Shown here piece by piece: positions 42,259 through 52,190 of a stretch of DNA of 64,000 bases. Source of the stretch: Pseudomonadales bacterium (GTDB taxonomy: Bacteria; Pseudomonadota; Gammaproteobacteria; Pseudomonadales; Azotimanducaceae); the NCBI GenBank assembly GCA_041395945.1, contig JAWKZN010000003.1, positions 248,001 to 312,000 on the forward strand, read 5' to 3'. The stretch's first letter is position 1. Every line of letters begins with the position of its first letter. The notes below the pieces were generated by a model. That model saw only the letters and a program-made list of their open reading frames with translations, ran no database searches and was not told the DNA's origin. Position numbers and translations under genes: made by a program.

Positions 42259-43484
42259 TGTCGCCGGATCTGCTGTTCGAACTGGTTTCCGGAATTCTCA
42301 TCACCGGCATCGCCCTGCTCGACAGCCTGCCAGACTCTGTGCGCGCCATGCTTGCGGCGACTGTGCTCGTGGCCTTTCTGCGCTTTTTCGAATCGAGGAT
42401 TCCAATCGAAGACGTGCAGCTTGGCGAAGCATTCTGCAAGTCGAGTCTGGTTGCCATGATCGCCATTCCCTTGAGCGTCTGGCTGCTGCCTGCCTATCGA
42501 ATGGTTGTGTTTGTCGACGTGTTACCCGAGACGAGCCCGCATCCGCACCCGGGCTGGATGCTGCTGGCCGCTGTCTGGATGACTGGTTTCGGTGCCGCAC
42601 TGATTGCGCTTATCACAAGCCACCGGAAGACCCGGGCCGCGCTCGAGCTGCAGGAGTTCCACGGGAAGTCCGGAGCACCTGAAACACAGCGTCTGATGTT
42701 GCGCCTCGCACACTGGCAGCGTCGCCTGAGTGTGCCGCAGACGCTCAGCCTTGTGCTGCTGAAAGGCGCTCAGCCACGCAACCTGAACTCACGCCATCGC
42801 ATCGGCTTCCCGGCTGCCGCCCTGCACTGGCCGGTCAGCGCCCAGGACGTGCTGATCATTCAGGCGCTGTGCCGCATCAAACTGCACCATCGCCGCTGGC
42901 TGCTGCTGGCTCAGATCCTGAACTGCTGTTACTGGCCGATCACCTGGGCGCCCGCGCTGCAACGCCGCCTGCTCACCACGTTCCAGCTGACGATGGAAGG
43001 GCTTGCCGAATCCTGTTTTCTCGATCCGCTCGGCTATCGGAATGCCGTGCGGCAGGTCGAACAGCGTCTGCCTGTGCAGGAGCGCGCGGACACGAAAACC
43101 CGCAGCGAGGATGAACGCGCTCCAGACGCGCAACCTGTAGACGCAATCGCCACGCTGCGCCGGATTACCGCTCATCTGCGCGGCTATGTCCACGATCTGG
43201 GACGGCTCTTTGAAGCCCCTGGAGAGATCGCCTGGCAGCCGGAGATTCGTGACAGGGATGCGCCAGAACTGCGCTGGGCCGAGCCGTACGACAGGGTTTT
43301 TCTGCGCGTTGGCCAGGCTGTTTTTTTCGCGGTGCTGCTGACCGGAGTAACCTTGAAGGAGTCACCGCCGGTCATCGAGTTCGAAGCCCGGGGCTGGCTG
43401 GAGGTTAACTGGATGGATCAGTATTTTCGAAATCCGAATCGAAATGACCATCGCCGGGACCCGCTGCTTCCACCGGCCGACTGA
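42258..43484 (+). CDS. BlaR1/M56-like membrane protein with a lost zinc site
   Basis: A 408-residue protein with membrane segments near 10-42, 62-82 and 100-120, then a cytoplasmic part and a last hydrophobic stretch near 345-365. The segment 190-270 follows the M56 peptidase pattern seen in BlaR1/MecR1: an 'inside' helix with the HExxH site, a W..NP..W-like helix and a DP..Y..A. helix. Here the HExxH position reads RIKLH (206-210), followed by HRRW, then CCYWPITWAPALQRRL and ESCFLDPLGYRNAVRQVEQRL. The first His and the Glu are replaced, so it is probably a pseudopeptidase. No blaI is adjacent. The family call is by pattern and tentative. Confidence 0.6.
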   Translation: MSPDLLFELVSGILITGIALLDSLPDSVRAMLAATVLVAFLRFFESRIPIEDVQLGEAFCKSSLVAMIAIPLSVWLLPAYRMVVFVDVLPETSPHPHPGWMLLAAVWMTGFGAALIALITSHRKTRAALELQEFHGKSGAPETQRLMLRLAHWQRRLSVPQTLSLVLLKGAQPRNLNSRHRIGFPAAALHWPVSAQDVLIIQALCRIKLHHRRWLLLAQILNCCYWPITWAPALQRRLLTTFQLTMEGLAESCFLDPLGYRNAVRQVEQRLPVQERADTKTRSEDERAPDAQPVDAIATLRRITAHLRGYVHDLGRLFEAPGEIAWQPEIRDRDAPELRWAEPYDRVFLRVGQAVFFAVLLTGVTLKESPPVIEFEARGWLEVNWMDQYFRNPNRNDHRRDPLLPPAD

Positions 43485-43570
43485 AGCCTTGTCTTGCCGG
43501 GCAGTCAGCCGGCTCCGGGAAAAACATGATCTGACAGCAACCAGGCTGCAGCACATTCAGCGCAGCACGT

Positions 43571-44041
43571 TCAGCGCAGCAGTTTCGCTACCGCCGTTTC
43601 AATGAAATCGAGGTTCGGGATGACAGCGGACTCAGTACCGACCTTCACGGCAACCGACTCACCGCGCCCGAGCCGGGTGCTTTCGTTGGTAAGATCGTTC
43701 GAAGCCAGCTGCACGAGCCGCGGCAGTCCCTCTGCTGCGATGGCGTAGAAAGCCAGACCCTTGGAGTTACGGGCACGATTCATCACCACCAGACAACGAC
43801 CGCTCCTGCGCGCTTCGGGGGCTGCACCGTTGAGCACTTCAAAACGCACCACCGGCACCATTTCACCGCGCCAGCCGAGCATGCCGAGACACCAGTCCGG
43901 TGTATCCGCGAGGGCTTTGACTCTGCGCCAGGGCAGTATCTCGGCGATCGACACACTGGGCAGCAGAAGCTGAGATCCCTGCAGGGGAATCAGCACACAG
44001 GAAAGTTCCGCAAGATCTTCTGCCACTTGAGCCGCCGTCAC
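43571..44041 (-). CDS. chpC: CheW-like protein, ChpC type
   Basis: A 156-residue CheW-domain protein that would couple receptor to kinase: SCVLIPLQGSQLLLPSVSIAEILPW and DWCLGMLGWRGEMVPVVRFEVLNG are the two CheW sub-blocks. It is the last gene of the pilus chemosensory operon, three bases after chpA, matching the place of chpC in P. aeruginosa once chpB is removed. Short direct repeats (TTCAGCGCAGCA) overlap its stop codon. Confidence 0.8.
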   Translation of the reverse strand: MTAAQVAEDLAELSCVLIPLQGSQLLLPSVSIAEILPWRRVKALADTPDWCLGMLGWRGEMVPVVRFEVLNGAAPEARRSGRCLVVMNRARNSKGLAFYAIAAEGLPRLVQLASNDLTNESTRLGRGESVAVKVGTESAVIPNLDFIETAVAKLLR

Positions 44042-44044
44042 CTG

Positions 44045-47000
44045 TTAATCCACCAGCCGATCAATGGTTGCCAGCAATTCGTTCTCCTGGAACGGCTTGC
44101 CGAGGAAACTGTTCACACCCAGTTGCGCCGCATGCTCCTGATGCTTTTCACCGGTGCGGGAAGAAATCATCACAATGGGCAGATCCTTGAGCCGCTCATC
44201 ATGGCGCACCTGCCGGGCGACTTCGAAGCCGTCCATGCGCGGCATTTCGATGTCGAGCAGCATCACGTCGGGCCGTCGCTCCTGCAGCAGGGCAACCGCT
44301 TCGACACCGTCCTTGGCGACGATCACATCCATGCCCTGCCGTTCCAGCAGGCGGGAGGTCACCTTGCGGACCGTCACCGAATCATCCACCACCATGACAC
44401 AGCGTGTCCGTACACCACTGCCGAGTGAGCGCTTGCTGCCGAGGAAACTCTCTCCACCCTGGGCGCGGATGAGCGCCAGCAGATCGAGAATCACCACCAC
44501 GCTGCCGTCACCAAGAATGGTGGCGCCGGATATACCTCCGACTCCGGCAAACTGTGGACCCAGACTCTTCACCACGATCTCGCGGCTGCCCTGCACGCTG
44601 TCGACGTGCACGGCGACCGCATGGTCGCCGGATCGAACCAGGACCACAGGGATCGAGCTGGGCTGATTGACCGCCCGGAATTCGCGGCCGAGGTAGTGGC
44701 CCAGATAGCGTACCCGGTAGGGAATACCGGCATATTCGAAAGTGTTGCCGTCCGGTGCGTAGAGCCGTTCGAGCTCATTCGGGCTCAGCAGCACAATGCC
44801 TTCGATGTTGTTGAGCGGAATCGCGTAGAGATCGTCGCCCACTGAAACCATCAGCGCCCGGTTCACCGAGACGGTGAAAGGTACCCGCAACACGAAGCGG
44901 GTGCCGCGGCCGGTGCGTGAGGCAATCTGGATGCTGCCGCCGAGCTGTTTGACTTCGCTGTGCACCACGTCCATGCCTACGCCGCGCCCGGAAATCTGGG
45001 TGACCGATTTCGCGGTCGAGAAACCCGGCGCCAGCACGAACTGGATGATCTCATCGTCTCTGAGTTTCGCGCTGTCTGCCATCAGCCCGCGTTCCACGGC
45101 CTTGGCGCGTACCGTTTCCACGTCGATGCCGGCACCGTCGTCGCTGATTTCGATCACTACGTCGCCACCTTCCCGGGAGAGCCGCAGATCGATTCGACCT
45201 GCTGGTGGTTTACCGTAGTTTTTCCTCAGCTCGGGAGACTCGATGCCGTGGTCGACCGCGTTGCGCAACATGTGCTCCAGCGGCGGCACCATGCGCTCCA
45301 GCAGGCTGCGATCCAGCTCACCTTCCGCGTTGTAGGCGTGCAGCTCCACGTCCTTGTTCAACTCACCGGCAACCTGACGGACGATACGCCGCAGGCGGGG
45401 CAGCAGGCGGCTGAATGGCACCATGCGGGTGCGCATCAGACCTTCCTGGAGTTCCGTATTCACCCGTGCCTGCTGCAGCAGCAGTGTTTCTGATTCCCGC
45501 GCCTTGAACAGCAGGGTGTCTTTCAGATCGAGCATATCCGACGCACTTTCCGACAGACCCCGGGAAAGCTGCTGCAGCTGGGAATACCGATCCATTTCAA
45601 GGGGATCGAAGTCCGCATAGGCGGGGCCTTCCGGCCGATCCTGTCGGAACAGAATCTGTGTTTCGGTCTCGATCTCGAGGCGCCGCAGCTGCTCGCGCAG
45701 TCGCTCGATCGTCGTCTCCATCTCATCGAGAGAGTTGGTGAAGTCACTTAAGCCCTGCTCGACCCTGGCACGGATGATCGAGCTTTCACCCGCGAGATTG
45801 ACCAGTGACTCGAGCAGTCCGGAGCCGACCCGGACCATTTCCTGGGCGGTTCGTGCTTCCCGCGGTTCTTTCCCGGCGGTTTTGACACTCGCGCTCTGCG
45901 CAGACGCAGGCTCCCGCACGGCAGGGGCCACCGGATCCCTTTTGATGGGGCGGACGTTGCTGGTGGCCGGTGTTTCAGTGTCCGCCGGCTCAGTCTCCTG
46001 TCGCGTCCTCCCGGCGGCCGGCGGCTTCGGCAGCTCAAGATTTTCGCCGTGTCCGTGTGACGGGGTTGCCGGTGCGGCATTTCCAGTCGCTTCACCCGAA
46101 AGTGCCCGTCGCACTGATGCAAGCAGACCGGTCAATTCGTCGAAGCGTCCGTGCAGGTCGGTAAAGAATTCGCCACCTGTCGCACTGCCATCGCTCTGCA
46201 CATCGATGAGGAATGACTCGAACTGATGGGTGGCATCGCCCAGCCGGCTCAGTCCGGTCAGCCGCGCACCCCCTTTGAGGGTATGCAGTCCACGCAACAG
46301 ATGTTCGAGATGCACCCGGTTTTCCGGCTCGGACTTCCACTGGTCGATGTCCGCTTCGAGTGCTTCGAGCAGCTCGTCGGCTTCTTCGAAGAACACTTCG
46401 ATGATCTCAGCATCGAGGTCGTCCGGCAGCAGATCCTCCGAGGCGCCGGATGACGGCGGCGGGCTCGCTGCCTGTTGCCGCGCCTGCAGCTCTTCCTGCC
46501 TGCGGTCGCCGGAGGCTGCCTTCTCTGTCCGTACCTCTGCGGGTCGGCTGCTGCGGGAGGCCTCCCGGGCGATATCCGCCAGCAGTTCATCCGAAAGGCT
46601 TTCCAGACTGATCTCGTCATCGCCCAGGGTATCGGTGTCCGAATCGATTTCTGCGCTTTCGAGTCGATCCAGGGCTTCTTCGCGGCTTTCGATTGCCCCG
46701 TCTTCCTTCTCAGGCGCCGCCATCTCGGGCTCAGCATCGCTTCCGCCAGCCGCTGCTTCGTCTGCCGGTACATCGAGGTCGTAGAGCGTATTCAGCGCAG
46801 GCGGTTCATCCTCGAGGAGCAGGGGTTCGTCTTCTTCGAAGGCAACGGTTTCGAGCAGCTTCGCAAGCTCCGCGATCGTGTCGTCTACCGGTTCCGGGGT
46901 CTGTTCCGCAGCCAGCGCATCGAAAAGGCCGAGCAATCGTTCCTGACCGCGCTCGAGCACCGTGAGTGTCGAGTCGGTGAGCACTTCGTGGGCAAGATGT

Positions 47001-50000
47001 TCGTGTGCAGCTCCCAGCGCCCGACACAGTCCGGCGATCGCACCATGATTCTCCGCAGCCGCCACTTCGCCGACCTCATCCAGCGCTGCCTGCAGCTTTT
47101 CTCCGAACTCCAGGTCCATCGCACCTTCATGCCAGCTGCGCAGGTAGTCGGGGGTATCCATCAGAACCGCGAGACCGTCGAGGCCCATGAGCAGACTCTG
47201 GGCAGCCGCGGCCTGCTCGACTTCCGGCAGTTCAGATGCCGCGACAATGAGATGATCGACCTCGGCAATCAGCTGGAAGTGATCTTCGGGTTCGATGCCA
47301 GCCTCGAGATCGTTCACGGTCTGCAGCAGCGCGGCAATCGCCCGGCGCAGATAGTCGCCAAACTCCCCGGTCAGGGTCCGGTCCTCGTCGCCGCGCAGGG
47401 TCGATGCCAGCTCGTATGTTGGACGGGCCAGATCGGCGACAGCCTCGATCCCCGCCATACCCGCGCTACCGGAAAGGGTGTGCAGGGCACGCAGGCTTGC
47501 TTCGGTGAGCGCAACGCCGCTGTCCTGCGCCGATCGCGCCAGAGTCTCCAGGTGCACGTTTGCCTCACCGAGGAACACGGTCATGGTGTCGTCGTCCTGG
47601 GTGTCTGCACCACCGGCATCTGTACTACCGGTGTCCGCACCGGTTTCGGCGCCCTCCGCGCCAACATCTTCCGGTTGCGCATCTTCGAGATTACCGCCGG
47701 AGGAGAGCATGTCCGCCCGCTCCATGATCCAGCCGACGGCATTCATGTCTGCGGACGCGCGAATTTCAAAAGCATCCCGCAGCACGGGCACCAGACTGCG
47801 TGCTTCCTCGACAACCTGCACGAACTCATCGCTGGGCTGGACGGTACCGTCGATCAGGCGGTTCAGCATGTTCTCGACAGACCAGGCGACTTCGCCGATC
47901 ACGTTCGCACCCACGATCCTGCCACTGCCTTTAAGTGTGTGGAAGGCACGGCGGACCTCGCTGAGCGCTTCCTCGCTCGACAGATCAGCACGCCACTGGG
48001 GTATCCACTGATCCACAGTTTCGAGTACTTCGCCCACTTCTTCGACGAAGATTTCGACGATTTCCAGATCGGACTCGAAAGTGTCCACCAGTGTGGGCAC
48101 AGGACCGACGGGCTTCCGTACGGGTGCGGCGGGTGAGGGGGTGGCAGGCGCTGCCACATCATCGACCTCTGCAACTTCCGGCAGGAGGTCGATTGCTTCG
48201 GTGCCTTCTTCGACTTCGAAAAGCGTTGCGTCTTCCGTTGCATCTTCTGTCGCCGCTTCGCTGTCGGCCAGCCCGTCGTCTGCAGACAGATCTTGGGCGT
48301 CGGATTGCGCCTCGTCCTCCGGGATGTCTGCGGCCGCCGCCGACCGCCCGGCATCCGGGACCAGATCATCAAAAATGTCTTCATCGAGATCGAAGCCGCC
48401 ATCGGGATCCATTTCCAGGACGGGCTCGCGATCCTCGGCTTCCTCATCGAGGCTGACGGCTTCTACATCCACCACCGGCTCAGGTTCGCCGCCGAGCGCC
48501 GCAATTGCGTCTTCGTCCGGCTCGTCCGCTAGCTCTGCATCGGCCTGGGGCTCTTCGAGTTCGAGCACGAAGCCTTCATCGCTTGCCACAGATTCGATCT
48601 CGGATTCTCCGACCACGAGGTCCGGCTCCGACTCAGGGACGACTGCTTCATCGGCTGCCGCTTCAGCCGCGGCTTCAGCTGCGTCAGGCGCGATGGACGA
48701 TGGCCGCCCGTGCAGATTCAGATCGACACCCAGGCCCTTAAGGCTGCGCTCCACCAGATCGAGCACGTCTTCGGCACCATAGCCGTTTTCTTCGTGCAGT
48801 CGTTCCAGGTAGTAGTCGGCGCCGCTGATTGCGTCTGCAAGCAGATCCATCTGCTCCCAGCTGGGCTGGTCGCCATCGACCAGATTCGTGGTGATATAGC
48901 CGCGGCAGCTTTCCAGGAGTCGGGAAACCCGGGGCAGTGGAATGATGTCCAGAGCACCGCTGATACCTGACAACACAGCACCCGTGTTCTGCAGGTGTCG
49001 TCCATCCCACTGGGATGAAATGAAATCGACGATCTCCTGCTTCACCTGTTCGAGTCCCGTCCTCGCCTCGGCAATGACCGCGCGCTGGGCTTCATCGGTA
49101 ATCCGTTCTGCTTCGCCCTTTCCGCCCTGGCTGAAGCTCGAGAGGTTCTCGTCGACCTGCACGAGCGCACTCGCAACAGCGAGCAATCCCTGCTGATCCA
49201 GTGACTCGCCATCGATTGCCTTGTTCAGTACATCGATCTGGTCGGCAATGATCGTCTTCGAACTTTCGAAGCCGAGCAGAGACAGAGTACTGCCGATCTG
49301 CTTGAGCGGTGCAACCAGCGAACTCAGCTCATCCGCAGACACCGTCTCGGTGCGCACGATCAGGTCCAGCCTGTCTTTCACGAGCAGCAGCTCTTCTCGC
49401 AGTGCAGACGCCGCGCTGGCCAGTGCCTGTTTTCCGGAAACCGTCATACCCTGGTCGGCGGGTGCTTCGTCCAGCTGCTCGCGCAGCTCGATCATGACTT
49501 CACTGTGACGGCCTCGACGCTCTGCGGCGTCGAGCAGTTGAGCGACAAGTTCAGTGGAAACCGGCGTGCGCAGCGCCGCAGCACCGTCCTTGGCGAGATC
49601 GCGGATTTCCGAATCGACCCGACGCAGCAGCTTCAGTGCGTCACTGGGCAACGAGCCGGTCTGGCTGCCGAGACTTTCGACAAATTCACCGAAGGCGCGC
49701 CACTGAATTTCCTGAGGCGCACCTTCACATACGCGCTGGAGACTCTGGGCTACCTTGCCGAGCATCACCACCGCACCCTGGACATCTTCACCCTTGAGAA
49801 CGGAAAGCAGCACCTGCTGATAGGCGGCCCGGATCTTGCGCGCCTTGTCGATGCCGTCTATGTCATCGAAGCGATCAAGTGTGTGCTGATTGACGGTGAG
49901 TCGAGTGACTTCTCCCGGGGTTGCGAGGGCGCTCTCGCCCAGATAACGGCGCAGCTCGTTGACCAGCCGCAGTACGGGTGCGGTAGTGTCCGTCGCGCCG

Positions 50001-50323
50001 CCACGGACTTCCTCGAGATGGCCGGGCAGTTCCAGAATACCCTGCATGAGGATCTGACTGGCCCCATCCTCATCATCGACCTTGCCATCCCACATGACCT
50101 GAGCGAGACGCTCCAGATGGTCGGCGAGCAGGGTGACGCCCTTGAGTTCCAGCATCACCAGTGTGCCATGCACCTGGTGCAGCGCTGTCAGACAGGCACG
50201 CATGCGCGCGCTGTCTCTGTCCGACTCCACGTATGACTCAAGGGTCTCGCGCGCGTCGTTCAGAGTTTCGAGGAGCTCGCTCTTTATCCAGTCGAGCGCA
50301 AAATGTTCCCGGCGTTTCGCCAT
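44045..50323 (-). CDS. chpA: ChpA, giant CheA-type histidine kinase with several Hpt domains and a receiver
   Basis: A 2092-residue hybrid kinase of the type IV pilus Chp system. Phosphotransfer-type histidines are visible at His49 (ALHQVHG), His795 (FHTLKGSGR), His948 (LHTLSGSAG) and His1347 (LHTLKGGAR). A further Hpt-like helix bundle near 450-480 lacks the His. Acidic linkers separate them. The kinase part runs from ~1500: dimerisation helices, N-box HMLRNAVDHGIE (~1690), DDGAGID (~1730) and GRGVGMDVV (~1785), then a CheW-like domain (~1800-1930) and a C-terminal receiver with Asp in MLLDIEMPRMDG (~2023). It should phosphorylate PilG and PilH. Confidence 0.95.
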   Translation of the reverse strand: MAKRREHFALDWIKSELLETLNDARETLESYVESDRDSARMRACLTALHQVHGTLVMLELKGVTLLADHLERLAQVMWDGKVDDEDGASQILMQGILELPGHLEEVRGGATDTTAPVLRLVNELRRYLGESALATPGEVTRLTVNQHTLDRFDDIDGIDKARKIRAAYQQVLLSVLKGEDVQGAVVMLGKVAQSLQRVCEGAPQEIQWRAFGEFVESLGSQTGSLPSDALKLLRRVDSEIRDLAKDGAAALRTPVSTELVAQLLDAAERRGRHSEVMIELREQLDEAPADQGMTVSGKQALASAASALREELLLVKDRLDLIVRTETVSADELSSLVAPLKQIGSTLSLLGFESSKTIIADQIDVLNKAIDGESLDQQGLLAVASALVQVDENLSSFSQGGKGEAERITDEAQRAVIAEARTGLEQVKQEIVDFISSQWDGRHLQNTGAVLSGISGALDIIPLPRVSRLLESCRGYITTNLVDGDQPSWEQMDLLADAISGADYYLERLHEENGYGAEDVLDLVERSLKGLGVDLNLHGRPSSIAPDAAEAAAEAAADEAVVPESEPDLVVGESEIESVASDEGFVLELEEPQADAELADEPDEDAIAALGGEPEPVVDVEAVSLDEEAEDREPVLEMDPDGGFDLDEDIFDDLVPDAGRSAAAADIPEDEAQSDAQDLSADDGLADSEAATEDATEDATLFEVEEGTEAIDLLPEVAEVDDVAAPATPSPAAPVRKPVGPVPTLVDTFESDLEIVEIFVEEVGEVLETVDQWIPQWRADLSSEEALSEVRRAFHTLKGSGRIVGANVIGEVAWSVENMLNRLIDGTVQPSDEFVQVVEEARSLVPVLRDAFEIRASADMNAVGWIMERADMLSSGGNLEDAQPEDVGAEGAETGADTGSTDAGGADTQDDDTMTVFLGEANVHLETLARSAQDSGVALTEASLRALHTLSGSAGMAGIEAVADLARPTYELASTLRGDEDRTLTGEFGDYLRRAIAALLQTVNDLEAGIEPEDHFQLIAEVDHLIVAASELPEVEQAAAAQSLLMGLDGLAVLMDTPDYLRSWHEGAMDLEFGEKLQAALDEVGEVAAAENHGAIAGLCRALGAAHEHLAHEVLTDSTLTVLERGQERLLGLFDALAAEQTPEPVDDTIAELAKLLETVAFEEDEPLLLEDEPPALNTLYDLDVPADEAAAGGSDAEPEMAAPEKEDGAIESREEALDRLESAEIDSDTDTLGDDEISLESLSDELLADIAREASRSSRPAEVRTEKAASGDRRQEELQARQQAASPPPSSGASEDLLPDDLDAEIIEVFFEEADELLEALEADIDQWKSEPENRVHLEHLLRGLHTLKGGARLTGLSRLGDATHQFESFLIDVQSDGSATGGEFFTDLHGRFDELTGLLASVRRALSGEATGNAAPATPSHGHGENLELPKPPAAGRTRQETEPADTETPATSNVRPIKRDPVAPAVREPASAQSASVKTAGKEPREARTAQEMVRVGSGLLESLVNLAGESSIIRARVEQGLSDFTNSLDEMETTIERLREQLRRLEIETETQILFRQDRPEGPAYADFDPLEMDRYSQLQQLSRGLSESASDMLDLKDTLLFKARESETLLLQQARVNTELQEGLMRTRMVPFSRLLPRLRRIVRQVAGELNKDVELHAYNAEGELDRSLLERMVPPLEHMLRNAVDHGIESPELRKNYGKPPAGRIDLRLSREGGDVVIEISDDGAGIDVETVRAKAVERGLMADSAKLRDDEIIQFVLAPGFSTAKSVTQISGRGVGMDVVHSEVKQLGGSIQIASRTGRGTRFVLRVPFTVSVNRALMVSVGDDLYAIPLNNIEGIVLLSPNELERLYAPDGNTFEYAGIPYRVRYLGHYLGREFRAVNQPSSIPVVLVRSGDHAVAVHVDSVQGSREIVVKSLGPQFAGVGGISGATILGDGSVVVILDLLALIRAQGGESFLGSKRSLGSGVRTRCVMVVDDSVTVRKVTSRLLERQGMDVIVAKDGVEAVALLQERRPDVMLLDIEMPRMDGFEVARQVRHDERLKDLPIVMISSRTGEKHQEHAAQLGVNSFLGKPFQENELLATIDRLVD

Positions 50324-50332
50324 GAGATGGTC

Positions 50333-51553
50333 TTACCTGTGAACCGGCAGCTTGAATCCCTCCACCGATGCGCGCATTTCGTTCGCAAGCCCGGATAACT
50401 GACCGATCGAACTCTCGGTGAGCTCCGTGGTGTCCACGGTCTGGGCAGTGATTTCCTGAATGACGGCCATGGTATTCGAAATGTGCCCCGCCGAAGCTGC
50501 CTGCTGGCGGGCGGCGTTTGAAATGTTCTGTATGAGTTCGGCGAGACTCGAGGATACGCTCTCGATTTCCTCCAGAGCGACCCCGGCATCCTGGGCCCGT
50601 TTCGCACCATGCACCACTTCGCTGGTTGTCTGCTCCATGGAGATGACCGCCTCATTGGTATCGGTCTGAATGGTTTTCACAAGCGCGGCGATCTGCTTGG
50701 TGGCCGCGCTGGATCGCTCCGCCAGGCGTTGGACTTCGTCTGCCACAACCGCGAAGCCACGGCCTGCGTCGCCGGCCATCGAAGCCTGGATCGCTGCGTT
50801 GAGTGAAAGGATATTGGTCTGATCTGCAATGTCATTGATCAGCGAGACGATATCACCGATCTCCTGGCTGCTTTCACCCAGCCGCTTGATGCGTTTCGAG
50901 GTTTCCTGAATCTGGCCGCGGATCGTGTCCATACCCTGGATGGTGGTCTGCACGACCTGAGCGCCTTTGTTGGCAATCTCCACAGCGCGCTCGGCAACCG
51001 CCGCGGACTCCGCCGCGTTCGACGACACGTGGTCAATGGATACCGCCATCTCATTGATCGCCTGGGAAGCAGCACCGATTTCTTTCGCCTGGTTCTCCGC
51101 CGCCTTAGCCAGGTTTCCGGCAGTGCCCTGGGTCGTACTCGCCGCGCTGGCTACCTGCAGTGAGAGAGAATTGATCTTCGACACCAGACCGCGGGTCTGG
51201 TCGATGGCGAAATTGATGGAGTCTGCAATGGCCCCGGTGAAGTTCTCGGTCACCGACGCATGGATGGTCAGATCACCCTCCGCGAGGTCGGCAATCTCGT
51301 CGAGCAGCTGGAGGATGGCGGCCTGGTTGCGTTCATTCTGGGAAGCCTGTTCGGCGAGCTGCTTGCGGGTGTCGCGTATCATGACCAGACCGATCAATGC
51401 CACCAGCACGATGCCGCCCACGGCGAACATCAGGCCGGTGTTGTTCACCATCGCTGTTTCGTCGGTCAGCGTAAAGTAAGCGAGGCCGGATAATGCCGCG
51501 GCAAGTCCTAACAGCAGTGTGACCAGTAGCGGTGAAAATTTTCCTGATTTCAT
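50333..51553 (-). CDS. pilJ: PilJ-type methyl-accepting chemotaxis protein lacking the periplasmic domain
   Basis: A 406-residue receptor for the Pil/Chp pathway. Two membrane helices (about 9-27 and 41-59) are separated by only ~13 periplasmic residues; the PilJ of P. aeruginosa has ~260 residues there. A HAMP-like segment (DLAEGDLTIHASVTENFTGAIADSINFAID) and the signalling coiled coil follow, with the hairpin tip IADQTNILSLNAAIQASMAGDAGRGFAVVADEVQRLAERS typical of PilJ. Nine bases upstream of chpA; no pilK lies between. Confidence 0.9.
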   Translation of the reverse strand: MKSGKFSPLLVTLLLGLAAALSGLAYFTLTDETAMVNNTGLMFAVGGIVLVALIGLVMIRDTRKQLAEQASQNERNQAAILQLLDEIADLAEGDLTIHASVTENFTGAIADSINFAIDQTRGLVSKINSLSLQVASAASTTQGTAGNLAKAAENQAKEIGAASQAINEMAVSIDHVSSNAAESAAVAERAVEIANKGAQVVQTTIQGMDTIRGQIQETSKRIKRLGESSQEIGDIVSLINDIADQTNILSLNAAIQASMAGDAGRGFAVVADEVQRLAERSSAATKQIAALVKTIQTDTNEAVISMEQTTSEVVHGAKRAQDAGVALEEIESVSSSLAELIQNISNAARQQAASAGHISNTMAVIQEITAQTVDTTELTESSIGQLSGLANEMRASVEGFKLPVHR

Positions 51554-51642
51554 GTCCTTCTTTCCTGCTCGTGAGTTCCTGCTCTTCGATTCTGCTCCAA
51601 GTATCTGCGTTCAATCCCGGGCTCCTGCTCCCGGATAACGCT

Positions 51643-52188
51643 TCAGGTAGTCTGCTCCGCCACATCGAAAAACCGATCGTCTCTGAGAATGGCTTTCAGA
51701 TGGGCCTGGTAGAAGACCCTGCCACCATGCCGGTAAGCACCCTGCACATAGGGCTTCAGAGCTTCCACACCATCGACCACTGTGTCTTCGAAACTGTCTT
51801 CGACGAAATGCTGGATACCCTGACTCTGCTCCACCAGAAATCCTGCAACCAGGTCGTCGTCTTCCACAATCAATACCCGCCACTGTGCCATCGGCAGCGT
51901 GGGTGTCATATCGAGATAGTCGTGCAGATCGATCACCGGAATCAGCCGGCCCCGCACGTTCGCGATGCCGAGCACCCAGCTGCGCACTCCCGGCAGTGAC
52001 GCGAGCCGCGGCACCTTGAGAATTTCACTGATTTCACCCATGGGTGAGACGAGGCGGACACCGCCGACCTGATAGCCCATACCGCGCCATTCCGGCTGAG
52101 CATTTTCTTTCAGCGGCAGGGGGGCCGCGTTCGCGAAAGTCGCCGAGCGGATATCGTGGAGGATGTCGAGCGCCTGACTTTTAGCCAT
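51643..52188 (-). CDS. pilI: PilI, CheW-like adaptor
   Basis: A 181-residue CheW-domain adaptor linking PilJ to ChpA. WRGMGYQVGGVRLVSPMGEISEILKVPRLASLPGVRSWVLGIANVRGRLIPVIDLHDYL covers the two CheW subdomains. It begins two bases after pilH ends and is followed by pilJ after 89 bases, the Pseudomonas order. Confidence 0.92.
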   Translation of the reverse strand: MAKSQALDILHDIRSATFANAAPLPLKENAQPEWRGMGYQVGGVRLVSPMGEISEILKVPRLASLPGVRSWVLGIANVRGRLIPVIDLHDYLDMTPTLPMAQWRVLIVEDDDLVAGFLVEQSQGIQHFVEDSFEDTVVDGVEALKPYVQGAYRHGGRVFYQAHLKAILRDDRFFDVAEQTT

Positions 52189-52190
52189 CG

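Noticed and set aside
43548..43577. TTCAGCGCAGCA direct repeats as a separate regulatory element
   Set aside because: Only two to three short units, partly inside the chpC coding end; too little to support a distinct element.
46475..48136. 553-codon plus-strand frame inside chpA
   Set aside because: Antisense to the acidic linkers and Hpt domains of ChpA; no family resemblance, and composition is that of a shadow frame.
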